Positions 21,981-33,404 of a stretch of DNA of 64,000 bases are shown here, piece after piece; position 1 is the first letter of the stretch; the number at the start of each line of letters is the position of its first letter. Below the pieces are notes generated by a model. The model was not told where the DNA came from. It worked only from the letters and a program-made list of their open reading frames with translations, and did no database searches. The stretch is from Diphasiastrum complanatum. Its lineage: Eukaryota > Streptophyta > Lycopodiopsida > Lycopodiales > Lycopodiaceae. Where the stretch lies: the NCBI GenBank assembly GCA_029204225.1, contig CM055095.1, positions 40,542,141 through 40,606,140 on the forward strand, written 5' to 3'. Made by a program: the position numbers and the translations under genes.

Positions 21981-22747
21981 CCAAGCCTCTTGTGTCACAA
22001 CTCAGTTTGCGAAGGAACGGACGATACAAGTCCATGTTGCCCCTTGATTGTAGCATTCAACTTGTACAATTTTGTATTGGGCTCTCTTATTCCATTCGCA
22101 ATAACTTTGAACTTTTGGTTCGCATCCTTCACAAAGCAACGATCATGGGCAAATTCTACTTTCAACTTTTGATCAGTAATGACTCCAACATAAAGTAGAT
22201 TTTTCTTCGAACCTGGTACGTAAAGTACCTCCCTGATCATCCTGCTTTTGCCATTAGACAGTTGGATTGAAACTGTGCATATCCCCTTGATCATGCACAC
22301 CTCACCATTTGCTTGTGAAACAGATGTTCCATTATCCAACACCTTCAAACTAATGAACCAATTCTTGTTACATGTCATGTGTCTTGTGGCTCCTGAGTCA
22401 ATATACCATGCTTGATCATCTTGATTAGATGACAATGCATATATGAAGATGCTAGAGTCTTCAATCTCACCCTCATCGACAAGGTTACCTGCTTGTTTTG
22501 GTTTCCCCTTGCCTTGTTCCGCCAGGAATTTGCGACATTCACTCTTCCAATGGCCCTTTTTACCACAATGGAAGCACTTGTCTTTCTTCTTAGTTTTACT
22601 AGAAGATCCCTCATTCTCCTGAGACTTGGCAAATTGTTGCTTAGACTTCTTCTTGCCCTTGCCCTTGCCTTGTTTTTGGCGTGTCGCAAGTGTCTGATCG
22701 TCAGTATTTTGACATCTAGCTTTCACCATTTCTCGTCATTGCTCTTC
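21981..22747 (-). pseudogene. Copia C gag C-terminus and protease
   Basis: A 244-codon open stretch on the minus strand: a Lys-rich segment, an intact CCHC knuckle CFHCGKKGHWKSEC near 22540-22585, then the protease site WYIDSGATRHMTCNKNWFIS near 22360-22410 and REVLYVPGSKKNLLYVGVIT. The Asp-Ser-Gly-Ala catalytic motif is intact. It is separated from gag by two in-frame stops (near 22732 and 22747). Confidence 0.92.
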
Positions 22748-23305
22748 CTACATCAAGATTCCTGTGATCTCGTCAAAGGTTGGCAATCTTTCTCTTGATG
22801 TTATTCCGCTCACAAACATCTGATAGGGTTCTGCAATGCCGCATAATGCATTATGCACCAGCTCCACATCACGTATGCGTTCTCCAATAGAATGCAGTTC
22901 ATCTCTCATTTTCTTGATTCTGGTCATGTACGTCTGAATGTGCTCTCCTTTCTCCATGCGGGCACTATTCAACTTTGACTTCAGAAACATGATTCTTGAT
23001 ATATTTGACGTCTCGGACTGCTCCTTTAGCACATCCCATGCCTGTCTGGGTGCAATAACATCACAAATGTGGGTAATGATGTGATCCTTCACTAACAAGT
23101 TAATGAAGGTCAAAGCTTTCCTCATCTTTTTGTAGAACACTTTGATGTCTGCTTCATTTGGCGGCCTTCTCTCATCACCTGTGACGACTTCCCAGACATC
23201 TTTCTCTATCAGTATGTTTCTCATTTTGAATTTCCACACTGCATAGTTGGAAATCCCGTCCAATTTGCTACTTTCACTCAAAATGGACTCTCCCATGTTT
23301 GCCAT
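22748..23305 (-). pseudogene. Copia C gag N-terminal part
   Basis: Starts at ATG 23305 (MANMGESILSESSKLDGISN) and reads YAVWKFKMRNILIEKDVWEV, APRQAWDVLKEQSETSNISR, KSKLNSARMEKGEHIQTYMT and HNALCGIAEPYQMFVSGITS over 185 codons to a TAG. This is the UBN2/retrotrans_gag-type Copia Gag. The only lesions before the protease are two stops, so this is the youngest-looking Copia coding region in the window. Confidence 0.92.
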
Positions 23306-24568
23306 CGCAAAACTGCTTGAAACTTCTACCTTAGGCTAAGAACAGTATGTCGAGGCCAACAGTGATGTCAGAAGTTGAAAATAATAACCTCCACTTTTTT
23401 TCTTACCAGGACACTCGCCGCTTTTCCACCAATTTGAAAGCCAAATCGGCGTCGCCTTCCGAAATGCACTCAGTCGTCAACTCCCAACAACGTGCCCAGT
23501 GGAATGGTGAAACCACTTCTGGCATACTCTGAACACTTTCTTTGTTGCACCCACTCTGTTTTGTTGTACCGTACTAGCCTTTCGTTTGGGTCAAAACGGG
23601 CAAAGGACCCAAAAATAGGGACTTTTCTAGCTTTTGAACTGTTTCTTCACTTTGAAGAAACTTCACTCTTCACTTGTGAAGGGACCCAACTCAACTTTCA
23701 GTATGAAAATTTCTAATGAAGTTGAAGGCCAGAATGCACTTCAATTCTTCAAGGCCCTGTTCAAAGCTCATCCAATGGTTGAACCAAATCTTGTGGTTCA
23801 AATTTCTTTCCCATCACAGAATCTAGACTGTCGATTCATTTGACATCTCATCCGAAGGTCCAAACTGCATCTAGGCATCGAACCATGCTCTTGCAGTCGC
23901 TATGGTCTTCGATACACTAAGCTGTTCATTGCGTTGGGCGCGCGAACAGCCCGCGACCTCCCTGTTTGCGGCCGCGCCTCCCTTCTCTGAAAATTATCAG
24001 ATTAAACTCTCCTGTGGATCGTTTTGAGCACGATCTGAGGCCTGGAGCAGGGTCGCCCTACTGAATCCATGACTGTAGAGTATTCAGTCAGGAAATTCCG
24101 TGGAGAAACGGTGATTTTAGCTCAACTTGACAAAGTGGCTTTTTTCACCTTTTTACCGCAAATCTGCTAGGTTAATTGTCTGGAGACAAATCTCTGACAT
24201 AAACCTCAGAATCTCTCCATGGCTGATTGACAGTGTGATTAGCTTCCTTCCTGTCCTTACGGCATCCAAAACGGTGCACAAACAGCGAAGAAATCACCAG
24301 TTATGTATAAAAACTGTAACCCCTAGTCTGGTTTCAATTTTCAGCTGGCTTCAAAATTGTCAAATTTTCACCGAATTTTTCCCTGTCTGATGCTATGCAC
24401 AGGCTAATAATCCCTCTGCTGAGCTTAGCAAGCCTCTATAAATTAGAAACCATGCACCAGTGCTTCTCTTTCCGTCTTCAACCCATCGTAAAACCCCGAA
24501 CTCTCAGAAGACAGTTCTCCGGAAGCTCTCTTCAACGACGACACTGTATTGTGTACACTCCCTGTACG
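23306..24568 (-). other. Copia C leader
   Basis: About 1.26 kb between the primer site and gag. No supported ORF. Parts (about 24000-24560) are clearly similar to 51480-52030, the leader of Copia L, for example the shared words gatgctatgcacaggctaa and gaactctcagaa. Confidence 0.75.
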
Positions 24569-24580
24569 GCTCTGATACCA
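24569..24580 (-). promoter_or_regulatory. Copia C primer-binding site (initiator tRNA-Met)
   Basis: Minus strand TGGTATCAGAGC directly abuts the LTR end AATTCGAAGT, a full match to the initiator tRNA-Met primer consensus. Sets the orientation as minus. Confidence 0.93.
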
Positions 24581-24856
24581 ACTTCGAATTTGCTATGCAC
24601 ATGAACACAGATCGTGCTACACAGTAACACGGACAGAAAAACACTCTCCTTAGCAAGCTCACATAGCAACTGTATTTTTCAAAATGAAATTACACTGTAC
24701 ATATAGTTGTTCACTCAGGCAATCCATGCATGACCCAGGTTGCCGTTGGCGGAATGCGTGTCCCATCGACTTGCCTCGTGGTGAGGCCAACTGATCCTTA
24801 TCCACAGATAGGACCCACAGTACAGTAACACAGTGATTCTAACTTTAATTCTAACT
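24581..24856 (-). repeat. Copia C 5' LTR
   Basis: 276 bp, reverse complement of 18655-18930 with scattered substitutions. Starts AGTTAGAATT on the minus strand, preceded by GTATT (plus-strand aatac at 24857-24861). Another family member is at about 52044-52312. Confidence 0.93.
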
Positions 24857-25722
24857 AATACAACAAGTGCTCAAATTAGAATGATAGAAATGCTTCAATT
24901 GTTACATCCAATGCAAATAAAAAGCATTCAATCTTATTGTTTGTAAGCTCAATCCAAGCCTACTATTTGCAAGCTTAATCCAAGCTTAAGAGGAAAACAA
25001 CAACAAGCTACATTTGCCTTAATCAAAAGCAAAAATGAAAACCAAATCTTTATGTAAACTTCAATTAACTAATCCAAGCTATGATTTACATAAAGTTCCC
25101 ATTCCAATTCAAATTCCATTTGTCATTTCAAAAGCAACCAAAGTTCTCACTATTCTAGATCTCCAAATCCATGAAACTAGTGTCTAGAAATGGATAACTA
25201 ATTAAGTTTTATGAAAACTTTAATTTTCAGATTTGATTTTCAGATTTACAGGTCTGAAAATTGGAACTTCATAATGACAAAAAACATAACTTCAAAACTT
25301 GTTTTATGCACAAAGTTACACTACCATTCTCTTCCTACATTGGCATCTTCATAAAACTAGGAGATAGAAAGGTGTAACTAATGAAGTAGTTTTGATCAAA
25401 ACACATACCTAGAATCAATCTTTTTGCCAAAAAAAAGTTTGTGTATGTAGAGGAAAACTTCCTATAATCATCCCACAAATCTTTTTTCAGAACTTTTAAA
25501 AACCCAAGGCCCACTTTAAAACTTCTCTAATATGATAAAAAATCAGCCCCTAAACAATTCTATAAGCATCACTACTCTCTTCCAAAGAGAACTAGATTCA
25601 TTGGGTACTTCAACTACAAGCTTCCTACAACTAGAAAAGCCTATAATCTTCCTCAAAAAAAAATTAGTTGGTGATCTTAATAGAACTTGAAGAAGATTAG
25701 AAAGGTTACCATCTTTTTTCTA
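24857..25722 (-). other. Gypsy G leader, interrupted by Copia C
   Basis: AT-rich, no supported ORF, bounded on the right by a Gypsy primer site and on the left by the Copia C target duplication. In the pre-inversion order it continues at 18936 and reaches the gag ATG at 18967. Confidence 0.75.
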
Positions 25723-25734
25723 GCTCTGATACCA
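25723..25734 (-). promoter_or_regulatory. Gypsy G primer-binding site (initiator tRNA-Met)
   Basis: Minus strand TGGTATCAGAGC one or two bases inside the LTR whose plus-strand start is ttttacaagtagagg. Perfect initiator tRNA-Met match. Confidence 0.92.
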
Positions 25735-25735
25735 C

Positions 25736-26485
25736 TTTTACAAGTAGAGGTGAGGAAGTCTTCCAAATCCAAGGTAGAGCCTCCAAATGTCCTCCAAGCA
25801 ACCTGCAAGCTTCAAGATACTCCCCAACTCCAAGCTAGGATGCCTCCGCTTGCAAGTAAGGATCTGCAAGCCTCCAAGAATCTCTCCTCCACCTGTGTCC
25901 CTACTCTTTAAACACAAAGATAGATAACAAGCTGGCCTCAAGTATTCACCACCCAACCATAGCTAGATCCAAGCTCCAAGCAAGACCTATCTAGCACCCC
26001 CTTGCTAACCATAAACAAATCACAAGTATACCACAACACTCCATAGCATTCTCAAGATCCAAACCCTACTTATGTCCCATACCATAAGCAAGATCCAAAC
26101 CTCAAGCATACTACCAATAGAAAGCACTCTACACACTAGTAGCAACACTAGAGCATAAGCAAAGCAAACAAGAGAGACCTCTCTCTCCCAATGGGCGCCT
26201 TACTACCCTCATATAGATGGCCCATGGACCCCTCCAATGCACTATGGAGTTCCATGCTCATCCAATGAGAGAGAGAGAAGCCTAGAGGAGTTAAAGAATC
26301 TCCAAGAGCCTCCATAGGCTTATGGAAGGTCAAGAGACTCCTTCCATAACCTATGACTCTTTGAATGCCTTTCTTGTGGGAATAGGGAACTCAATGGACA
26401 CTTTAGAAGGACGCCCTCCTACTAGGTCCCTTTGCCCAAGTTGTGCATGTATAGTTTGGTCCTAGACTAATAAAGTGATATGGTT
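25736..26485 (-). repeat. Gypsy G 5' LTR, truncated on its U3 side
   Basis: Closely matches 15170-15930 (same order of words, few substitutions, one 8-10 bp GA length difference). Homology ends abruptly at gatatggtt (26485), where a CACTA-like terminus begins; the left copy continues caaggttgaggcc. About 320 bp of U3 and any target duplication are therefore missing on this side. Confidence 0.9.
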
Positions 26486-26797
26486 CACTACAATAAAAAA
26501 TCAATATGTTTTTTAGACTGCAAGTAAAATCACAATTCATATGAAAATATCAACTTATTAAAATGTAAAAAACATACACATACTTGTGTATGTATGGGAG
26601 CACGAGCAATGGAGTCCCCTCTCTGATGTTTTTTAATCATCGCAGAGTGCAAGGTGTCAAAATCGGAAATTGGAAAGAACTCATAAAATGTATAGGAAAC
26701 AATGAGACATCTACAAAAATTGGAGTTTGAAAAACCTCCAACCAATATTGAATGGGCCCCGCTCCTACATTGTCTCCTAACATGTTATCCTTATTTT
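26486..26797 (+). mobile_element. Possible CACTA (En/Spm-like) transposon terminus
   Basis: Starts CACTACAATAAAAAATC exactly where the Gypsy G LTR is cut. Plant CACTA elements commonly begin CACTACAAGAAAA. The partner end and the 3-bp target duplication were not found in the window, so this is only a candidate; the inner boundary is arbitrary. Confidence 0.4.
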
Positions 26798-27220
26798 CTA
26801 ATTCACCTGTATCTGATTTGCTAAGGGCAAGATTAAACATGGCATCTGAAAACTGTAAAGTGGACCAAGAGATTCAAGATATGTAGAGAGTAATTGCTCA
26901 TACTGTACATATTTTGGAGAATCTACAAATGTAAGTCCAAGGGGTGTAGGAACTGATACTAAAAAACCCAAAAATGAATTGTCATCAAAAAACAAGTCGA
27001 CTTTTAACTTTACGAATTGGTCTAACGTTGCTCCTGATGTGGGGGGGGGGGGCGTAATAGGGGGAGATGTAGGAGGAATTTTATGATGAGATTGAGAAAA
27101 AGCTTTAGGAGGAGACCTAGGAGATTTAGGAGGAGAAGGAGACTTAGAAGAAGCTTTAGGAGGAGATAGAGGAGATTTAGGAGAGCTAGGAGATTTAGGA
27201 GAAGAGGAGATTGCTCTCAA
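26798..27220 (-). CDS. Unidentified Pro/Ser/Lys-rich ORF (fragment)
   Basis: A 140-codon open stretch. Its first half repeats SPKSP/PPKSP-type units (residues 5-50), then QSHHKIPPTSPPIT and a non-repetitive half with LDQFVKLKVDLFFDD and SFLGFLVSVPTPLGLTF. I do not recognise the product. It may be an exon of the element that begins at 26486 or of a captured gene. A run of ten or more G on the plus strand near 27041 lies inside it and is a likely length-variable site. The start codon is uncertain because the frame may continue upstream through a splice. Confidence 0.35.
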   Translation of the reverse strand: MRAISSSPKSPSSPKSPLSPPKASSKSPSPPKSPRSPPKAFSQSHHKIPPTSPPITPPPPTSGATLDQFVKLKVDLFFDDNSFLGFLVSVPTPLGLTFVDSPKYVQYEQLLSTYLESLGPLYSFQMPCLILPLANQIQVN

Positions 27221-27428
27221 GATATCCTTGAAAGGAGACGTCTGTGAGAAATCTCTGGCTTTTCAGGAGTGCCAAGAGACCTCCTCCTCTTTGAGACATG
27301 CCCACTCTACACCCGAAATATAAGCTGGGTTAACTCCAACCTGATCACATGCATCTTATATTACATTTGCATCTAAATAAGTTTGCACCTTACTCAAGAC
27401 CATCCCTGCAATTTCATTTTTCGTCTTC

Positions 27429-27689
27429 TCAAAGCGACAATTTTTCATCAATGCCCTTGCAGATTTTTTTGGAAGAACATAAATGACTGATAGACTTAAA
27501 ATCTGGACATGAACCGGTACTTGGATCTTCAAGATATATTGTTCCGTCTACCCACAAATCTACATGCTTATGATTCTTTTTTCTCAAATCTTCAATTAGT
27601 GAAGCAGCATTTTCTACAACTTTCGAGTTTTCCTTAAAAAATGGAGAACATTCCACGGGAATTGCAACATGCAAATGAAACTTTTCCAT
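27429..27689 (-). CDS. Unidentified short ORF
   Basis: 87 codons from ATG 27689: MEKFHLHVAIPVECSPFFKE, VVENAASLIEDLRKKNHKHV, DLWVDGTIYLEDPSTGSCPD and a tail with KSISHLCSSKKICKGIDE. Composition looks protein-like (charged, few repeats), not a repeat artefact. No family recognised. It lies upstream of the Pro-rich ORF on the same strand and could be an earlier exon of the same unit. Confidence 0.35.
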   Translation of the reverse strand: MEKFHLHVAIPVECSPFFKENSKVVENAASLIEDLRKKNHKHVDLWVDGTIYLEDPSTGSCPDFKSISHLCSSKKICKGIDEKLSL

Positions 27690-27699
27690 TGCTGAAAAC

Positions 27700-28880
27700 T
27701 ACAAAATCTCAAAAGATTGATCATCAGTACCTCAGACTTTTTGGCTATGTCGAGCTCATAATTCTCCCGCCTCATATTTTACTATGAGCATACAAAAATT
27801 TGAGCTCATAGAGCTCCTGCTACATATTTTGCAAAGAACATACCAAGATTTCAAGTCAGTTGAAACATGTAGAAAAATTTCGTCTTTCGTTATTACAAGC
27901 ACACTTAACTAATTAATGCCTGAAGTTAGAGCTAGTAAAACCACGGTAGTTAGAATATGGGCATTATTGGATACTAGAAAAACGGCAACCAAACATTACC
28001 GATTTCCATTCTCTCTCTATGTAAACTCTCTCTAAAGTCAAACTTCTTAAAGGTCTCATTTTGAGCCCATATTTTCCCTAATGGAATGTGTGTGTGTGTG
28101 TGTGTTATGGCCACATCCATCTTAGAGGATTTGGAATAGCCTTGATATGGTAGATCGGCTCTCTAGCTGTATTCTAGATTGTTGGTTACATCTCGATTTA
28201 ATTTCATGTCAAGGCCAGTTTGTAACTAATAACCTTGAGAGGACATGTGGAGATGCATGGCTTGTGACGGTTATATGCATGAGGATAGCATGGGATATAT
28301 GTGACCTATGTTTAGATGGATTGCATGGGAGGTTGCATGGATGCATGCGTAGCTTTCTTACCCCTATGTATACTGGTAGGAACAAGCCCTCCTCCATTCT
28401 AATCTTTTGGCTCTAGGTGGCCGGTTTCTCTCATCTCCTCATATATTCACTTGTCATGGCTCGGGGGTGAGGTGTCCTCATACATTTTAGTTCGATGGGT
28501 GATTTGGCTACCACTAGTCTCTATGTGTGTTCATCATGTGCTCATCTTAGTAGTATTCATGGTGGTCTTTAATACATGTATGTATATATTTGGAGAGAGA
28601 GACAGAGAGTGTGTGATTATCGAAAAATATCAATGGATCGCCACAATTATGAGCATAACAATGCTTGCTCAGTGCCTACAACAAGTGCATGACATGTCAT
28701 AAGTTTCTACAGGCTATCACGATGATACACTCAATTGAAACTATTATGAAAAAAAACGACCGTCAAAGAATGTTAGATAGCTAAAAGCAAGTCTGTATTG
28801 CTGAGAGATGAATGTCCAGTTAAATTAGGACCTTTGGTAAGCAGTGTAATTGGCGTAATGTCACTATTAGAAGAATTCAT
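27700..28880. other. Unassigned sequence between putative transposon and pectate lyase
   Basis: Contains a short (TG)n at about 28089-28105 and mixed unique-looking sequence. Open stretches up to 89 codons have no recognisable motif. It lies downstream of the pectate lyase 3' end. Confidence 0.4.
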
Positions 28881-28974
28881 ACTAGCTGTCTGCCTTCCAC
28901 ATTAGCGCAGATCGATTATATGGAGGAGTTTGTTCCATGCGCTTGATCATAACTTTAACGTCCATCAATCTAAT

Positions 28975-28980
28975 TTTATT
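28975..28980 (-). terminator. Possible polyadenylation signal of the pectate lyase gene
   Basis: AATAAA on the minus strand 15 bp beyond the stop codon. Plant signals are loose and this one is unusually close to the stop, so the assignment is tentative. Confidence 0.35.
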
Positions 28981-28994
28981 GTTGTCAGAACCAT

Positions 28995-31953
28995 TCAGCA
29001 ACTGTATTGTGTGTTGCAGCTCAAAGCACCGGAATTGTATGTCAACTCTAGAACAAGAGCCGCTGGTTTTGCCTGAAACCATTGTCTTGAAGTGTAGTAA
29101 GGATCAGCAGCGCCATATCCAGACTGCACGAAGTATGCTCCATTGAGAAAGAGGTCACCCACTGATTTCCATTCCCACTTCATCCAGTTTCCACTCTGCC
29201 TCTTGGTGACCTGAGATACACACAACAGAAGGAACCCAGTTCGGAAATTTAGCAGCGACTCACCGAGACAAGTCTATTCTCAGACAAAAATAATAATGCA
29301 CTGCTGAGACCTCACTTGTTTGAAAGAGGGATTGTTGGGAGCTAGGAAGTAATTCCCTTCACTCTTGATGGTGGGATTTGCACTTCCACCCACTGCGTAC
29401 ATTAGCCATGCTGTGTATCTGTTGTTCACAACGTGTGCAAATCCAAATCTTACCCTGCGAAAACCTTCATTGTAAGAGAAAGCTGTACTTTGAGCATCTA
29501 AATAAGTAACGTTATTATCTCAATCTGAAGAGTTAACGTGCACTTATAAGACATGGGCATCTAATAAGAGAGACAAGCTTGGATTAGAGGACAGCCATAC
29601 CTTGGCATGCGCTCAACTAACCCGGGTCCAAAGTGATTGTACATCACTGTCACTTTCATAATCTTGTCAGCACTGTAGGAATCGTCGTGGCCCAACAACA
29701 TCACCTGCATCAACACGAACAGACATATGTTTCACTCTCTCGATCTGATCCCTATATGGTTCTATTTTTCTCCAGCTGTAAAGAAACCCGGCACTCTTTT
29801 TGAATGGAAGTAGCATTTTTCTCCAGAAAACAATTTCATCAGAATTCGAAGGATGTTGACTTTCAAAAAATAAACATTTATTTTCTTATTAAAAAGATAT
29901 GCGTGTCCACCAATTTATAGGATTTAAACCTGCAGCTTTCTAGTAGATATGTAGGATTCATTGATCTCAAGAAGAATTTCAATCCAATCTAAGAAAGTAG
30001 ACGTTGCCCGAGGCAGCTTCGTTACGTTTCATGGCGCCACAATTTTTCATAGAGGCTAGATGGTGATGAAAAAACACATTTATTATCTGGCAAGTCGGGC
30101 TTTAGTATATGTCTAAACGTTCACAGTATAAGATACAAATTCATGCCACGAGTTTCATATCAACTATCCTCATGTGGGGACCCGGAAGCGGCAAGGCCAG
30201 AGAAAAATCAATTTGGACATCATGAGGCTACAGTACATAGATACATAGCCAAGGCCATCTATCTAGCCAAGGTATTTGAAAAATCTCTTGGGACTCTTAT
30301 ACAATAATTAGTAACAAGATTTGGCATTTGAAGGATTCCAGCCAGCAAAATACATATTCAGAAGGCAACAATTAAAAAAAACTGACAACTTCCAAAATGC
30401 AGAAAGTGAGATCTAAGCAGGAATTTCCAGCATTTCGACTCAATGCTCTAGATTCTCATGAACGATGATTGCAGAAGTACGCCTACCTCGTCATGATTTG
30501 TGAAGTAATTATTTGAGATAGTTACGTCTGTGGAAGCATGAATGACGTCGACCAGCCCATCGTAGCAGTGAGATAGAGAATTGTGGTCTATCCACACGTT
30601 GTTAGATCCAAAAATGACAATGGCGGATCCTTTCGATCCTTGTCTGTAGCCCGTATGCCAGGCAGAGCTTTTCACATCGCCAGAAGAGCCAGGGATGCAG
30701 TCATGAATGTGCAGCCCGTGGATGATCACATGGCTCACATATTGCACCGTGAAACAGGCGCCGTATGCGATCTGCACGTTGGCTCCGCGGCCATCGAAGG
30801 TCTTGAAGCTGGACACAATGAGCTCATACTTGAGGACGATCAGCATGTCATGGGCAAAGTATATCCAGGTGGGGCCAGGGAGGGTGGCGCCATAGCGGAG
30901 GGTGCCGGGTGCAGGATTCACCGGATCGTCATCTGTCCTGGTGACAACGTAGTATCTGCCGTACTTGCCACCAAGAGCATTGCTGCCAAATCCTTTTGCA
31001 CAGTCTGCGAGCTGCATTCTGTTATGAGCCCATTGTGCATCTCCCCTCCAGCAATCATCGATCACGTTTCCTGTGTGACCTGCGCCTTGCCTCCAACTGT
31101 AGCATAATCCACAAAATGCAGATGCTTACAAATAAGATTTAGTGTGGGTAGTCTATTGGTGGCCCAGAATGAGAAACATTTGCAGTATAATTTTGATTTG
31201 ATTGATAAGAAAACTGAATTCTCTTGGCAGCAAATCTTTGAAAAATCTAGTCAAATAATAGGAGAAGATATTAAGGCGGTTTAATGCCATCTGTTGCATA
31301 TCTTATAGAAAAAAGAGGACATCCTCCCCGTAGCCTAGCTGGAAAAGAGTTTTTGCTGAGTACTTGAAGAACCAGGCTCGAATCCGGGTTACTGCAAAAG
31401 ACATGCCTACAAGTCTTGTGCTTCATGTTGTGTTGGCGTGGGCATAACTGGACGTACAGCGTCAATGTTGCGCATTTAAACTTGCTATAACGTTGCAAAA
31501 TGGAAAGGAGTAAAACATGAAAACTGACATTTAACAATCAGCTGACAACACAATTGATGATGATATATTTGTATTCATATGCTTGAGAAATTATCTTGAT
31601 TATGGGCTAATATGCTTATGTGCAGTTAATAGATCCGTGGACAAGTTGCAGCTGCTGCTTGTAGACACTAAGAATGTATCGATATTCAAGTGTCAGGGCT
31701 AAATTCCAACTTACATGGGTCTTGTTTGGTGGATTCTTTGCTTAGCAAAATGTCGCAGAGAAAACGAGGTTCCCATAGTGACATTAGGGGATTTGCCAGA
31801 GGGCACTATAATTCCGGCGCTGCTGTTGATATTTTGTCCGTGAAATTCAAAACTCAGATCAAAAGTCTCTGAAATATTGCAACAATGGATGATGATGACC
31901 AAGATAAGCAAGCCAGTGAATGGCTGCAACTTGATTGAACCCATCTGCCTCAT
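28995..31953 (-). CDS. Secreted pectate lyase (polysaccharide lyase family 1), five exons, apparently intact
   Basis: Pectate lyases cleave de-esterified pectin in the cell wall by calcium-dependent beta-elimination. Exons on the minus strand: 31953-31715, 31096-30487, 29704-29601, 29454-29316, 29210-28995; every intron is GT-AG and the phases agree, giving 435 residues, a normal family length. Exon 1 opens [20 protein letters not shown], a signal peptide with a hydrophobic core at residues 13-24. The catalytic domain starts about residue 90 (NVIDDCW). Key motifs: [47 protein letters not shown] (about 247-263, calcium-binding acids), and R315-M-P-R-V-R320, the RxPxxR catalytic-arginine motif spanning the exon 3/4 junction. 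Alternative start: the second Met at residue 4. It is the only complete host gene here, surrounded by transposons. No lesion is visible, but expression cannot be judged. Confidence 0.93.
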
Positions 31954-32419
31954 GCAGGAAATAGTTAGATATCGATCTGATCAGTTTTACTTTTCGAAGC
32001 TAGAGGTTAAATATAGAAGAACTTGCATTGCATACTGGACAGCCAGGTTCCAGTTTTGGCATCCGCAGCCTCTTTAAAAAATTCACAGCGCCTCAGAAAA
32101 AAATGTGGAGCAAAGAATCAGGCAGGCTGGAGAGGCATGAATTGTCATGCTTGCTTGACTTCTTTTCTGTTGTGAAGCTGACGCTTTTATCTGCCTCTCT
32201 TTCTCAAGAGATCTAAACCAAATGTTTGTTGTTATCCACTTGCAGTTTGCGGCTTGTGTAATTCCAGCTGTCTGGACAGCTTCGGAAATCAGTGTCCGAG
32301 AGAGATATATGGTTGTAGCTAGCCCTGACCCTTCTCCATTTATTGGTCTTATCAAAGAACTTTGTTCCTCGGTCTGGATCAGATACAAAGCAGTCACTAT
32401 ATCTTCTCTGGGTGTTTAG
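31954..32419 (-). promoter_or_regulatory. Upstream region of the pectate lyase gene
   Basis: Non-repetitive sequence immediately 5' of the pectate lyase start codon, followed by GA/CT-rich sequence at 32420-32590. No convincing TATA box was located. Short open frames here look like chance. It presumably holds the 5' UTR and proximal promoter; this is inference from position. Confidence 0.4.
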
Positions 32420-32537
32420 AGAGAGAGAGAGAGGGAGAGAGAGAGCGAGCGAGCGAGCGAGAGAGCGAGCGCATGTTGGTGGCACGATTGAGTAATGACC
32501 TGAAAAGATAAGGCCGCAACCACAACGTGCTCGTCAG

Positions 32538-32590
<53 letters not shown>
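32420..32590. repeat. Inverted GA/CT-rich repeat (long imperfect hairpin)
   Basis: Plus strand has a (GA)n block with gagcgagcgagcgag units (about 32420-32474), a roughly 60-base unique spacer, then the complementary block gcgctcgctcgctctctct (about 32536-32588). The two arms can pair to form a stem of some 50 bp. GA/CT tracts in plant promoters can bind BBR/BPC factors; the location 0.5 kb upstream of the pectate lyase makes that possible but unproven. Confidence 0.8.
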
Positions 32591-32591
<1 letters not shown>

Positions 32592-33404
32592 ATATTGAGA
32601 TAGATACGCTCTAAAGTCTATTGCCAATTGTACTAAGGTTTCATAGAGGAATCTTGATGTCATAGTATATATTGTATATTTTTTAATGCCCTATTTTGAG
32701 CTGGCATGGAGTAGGTGAAATTATACACTTTCCATCTCCATCATTGATTATATATAGTATGTACATCCTTAATTAGGCCTAGCGGGGCCAATAAGAACTT
32801 GTTGCTCCAAGCGCCTTGACCTAACAACCAAAGCTCAAACTTAAGCTTTAGCAGAAGAGTAACAACTTCCATCGAGTTTGCACTTAAAGGTTGAACATTG
32901 TCTGACGTAGCGACCAAGGCATTCGCCCAACAAGTCATGTAGCCATCATAAGAGATATGGAAGTGGAAATTGGAGACATCATAAGAGATAGTCGACATAA
33001 AAGATGTGGAATTGGGATGTGAAGTCGACATTCGCCGAAATAGGGTAGCCATCATAAGAGATAGAAAGTGAGAAATGGAGATGCTTTGTATAGGGATAGT
33101 ATCAGTGTAGCTTGAGTATGAGGTAAACATGCATTTTTACTCAAATTTAGTGCACAAGATTCTTGCATTGGTTAGTGGTGCAAACTGCCTAATGGAGTCT
33201 TAAACAATTTTAAGAGTTTGATTGTATTTAGTGATAAAAAAGCACTACTATGTGATTCTCTACTCACCCACACGTTTAGATCGTTAGAGAAATAGCAAAA
33301 TAAAAGTACGGCAATCTCACCACTCAGATACGCACCTCAAATTTCTTAAGAGAAAGGATTTCACAATTCTACTTCTTCGTCTGCAATACATTTATTTAAT
33401 TGTG
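32591..33404. other. Unassigned, with a short dispersed repeat
   Basis: The word agccatcataagagata or close variants recurs near 32940, 32978 and 33049. No coding motif. It may include the 3' LTR of the neighbouring Copia H, but no LTR pair is present to test this. Confidence 0.4.

Noticed and set aside
24569-24580. tRNA-like sequence matches near LTRs
   Set aside because: These are 12-base primer-binding sites complementary to initiator tRNA-Met; no tRNA cloverleaf is present. No tRNA or rRNA gene was recognised anywhere in the window.
30583-31107. 174-codon plus-strand ORF
   Set aside because: Lies exactly antisense to pectate lyase exon 2, whose coding identity is certain.
31271-31537. 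88-codon minus-strand ORF within pectate lyase intron 1
   Set aside because: Intron position between phase-compatible exons; no pectate lyase or other motif.
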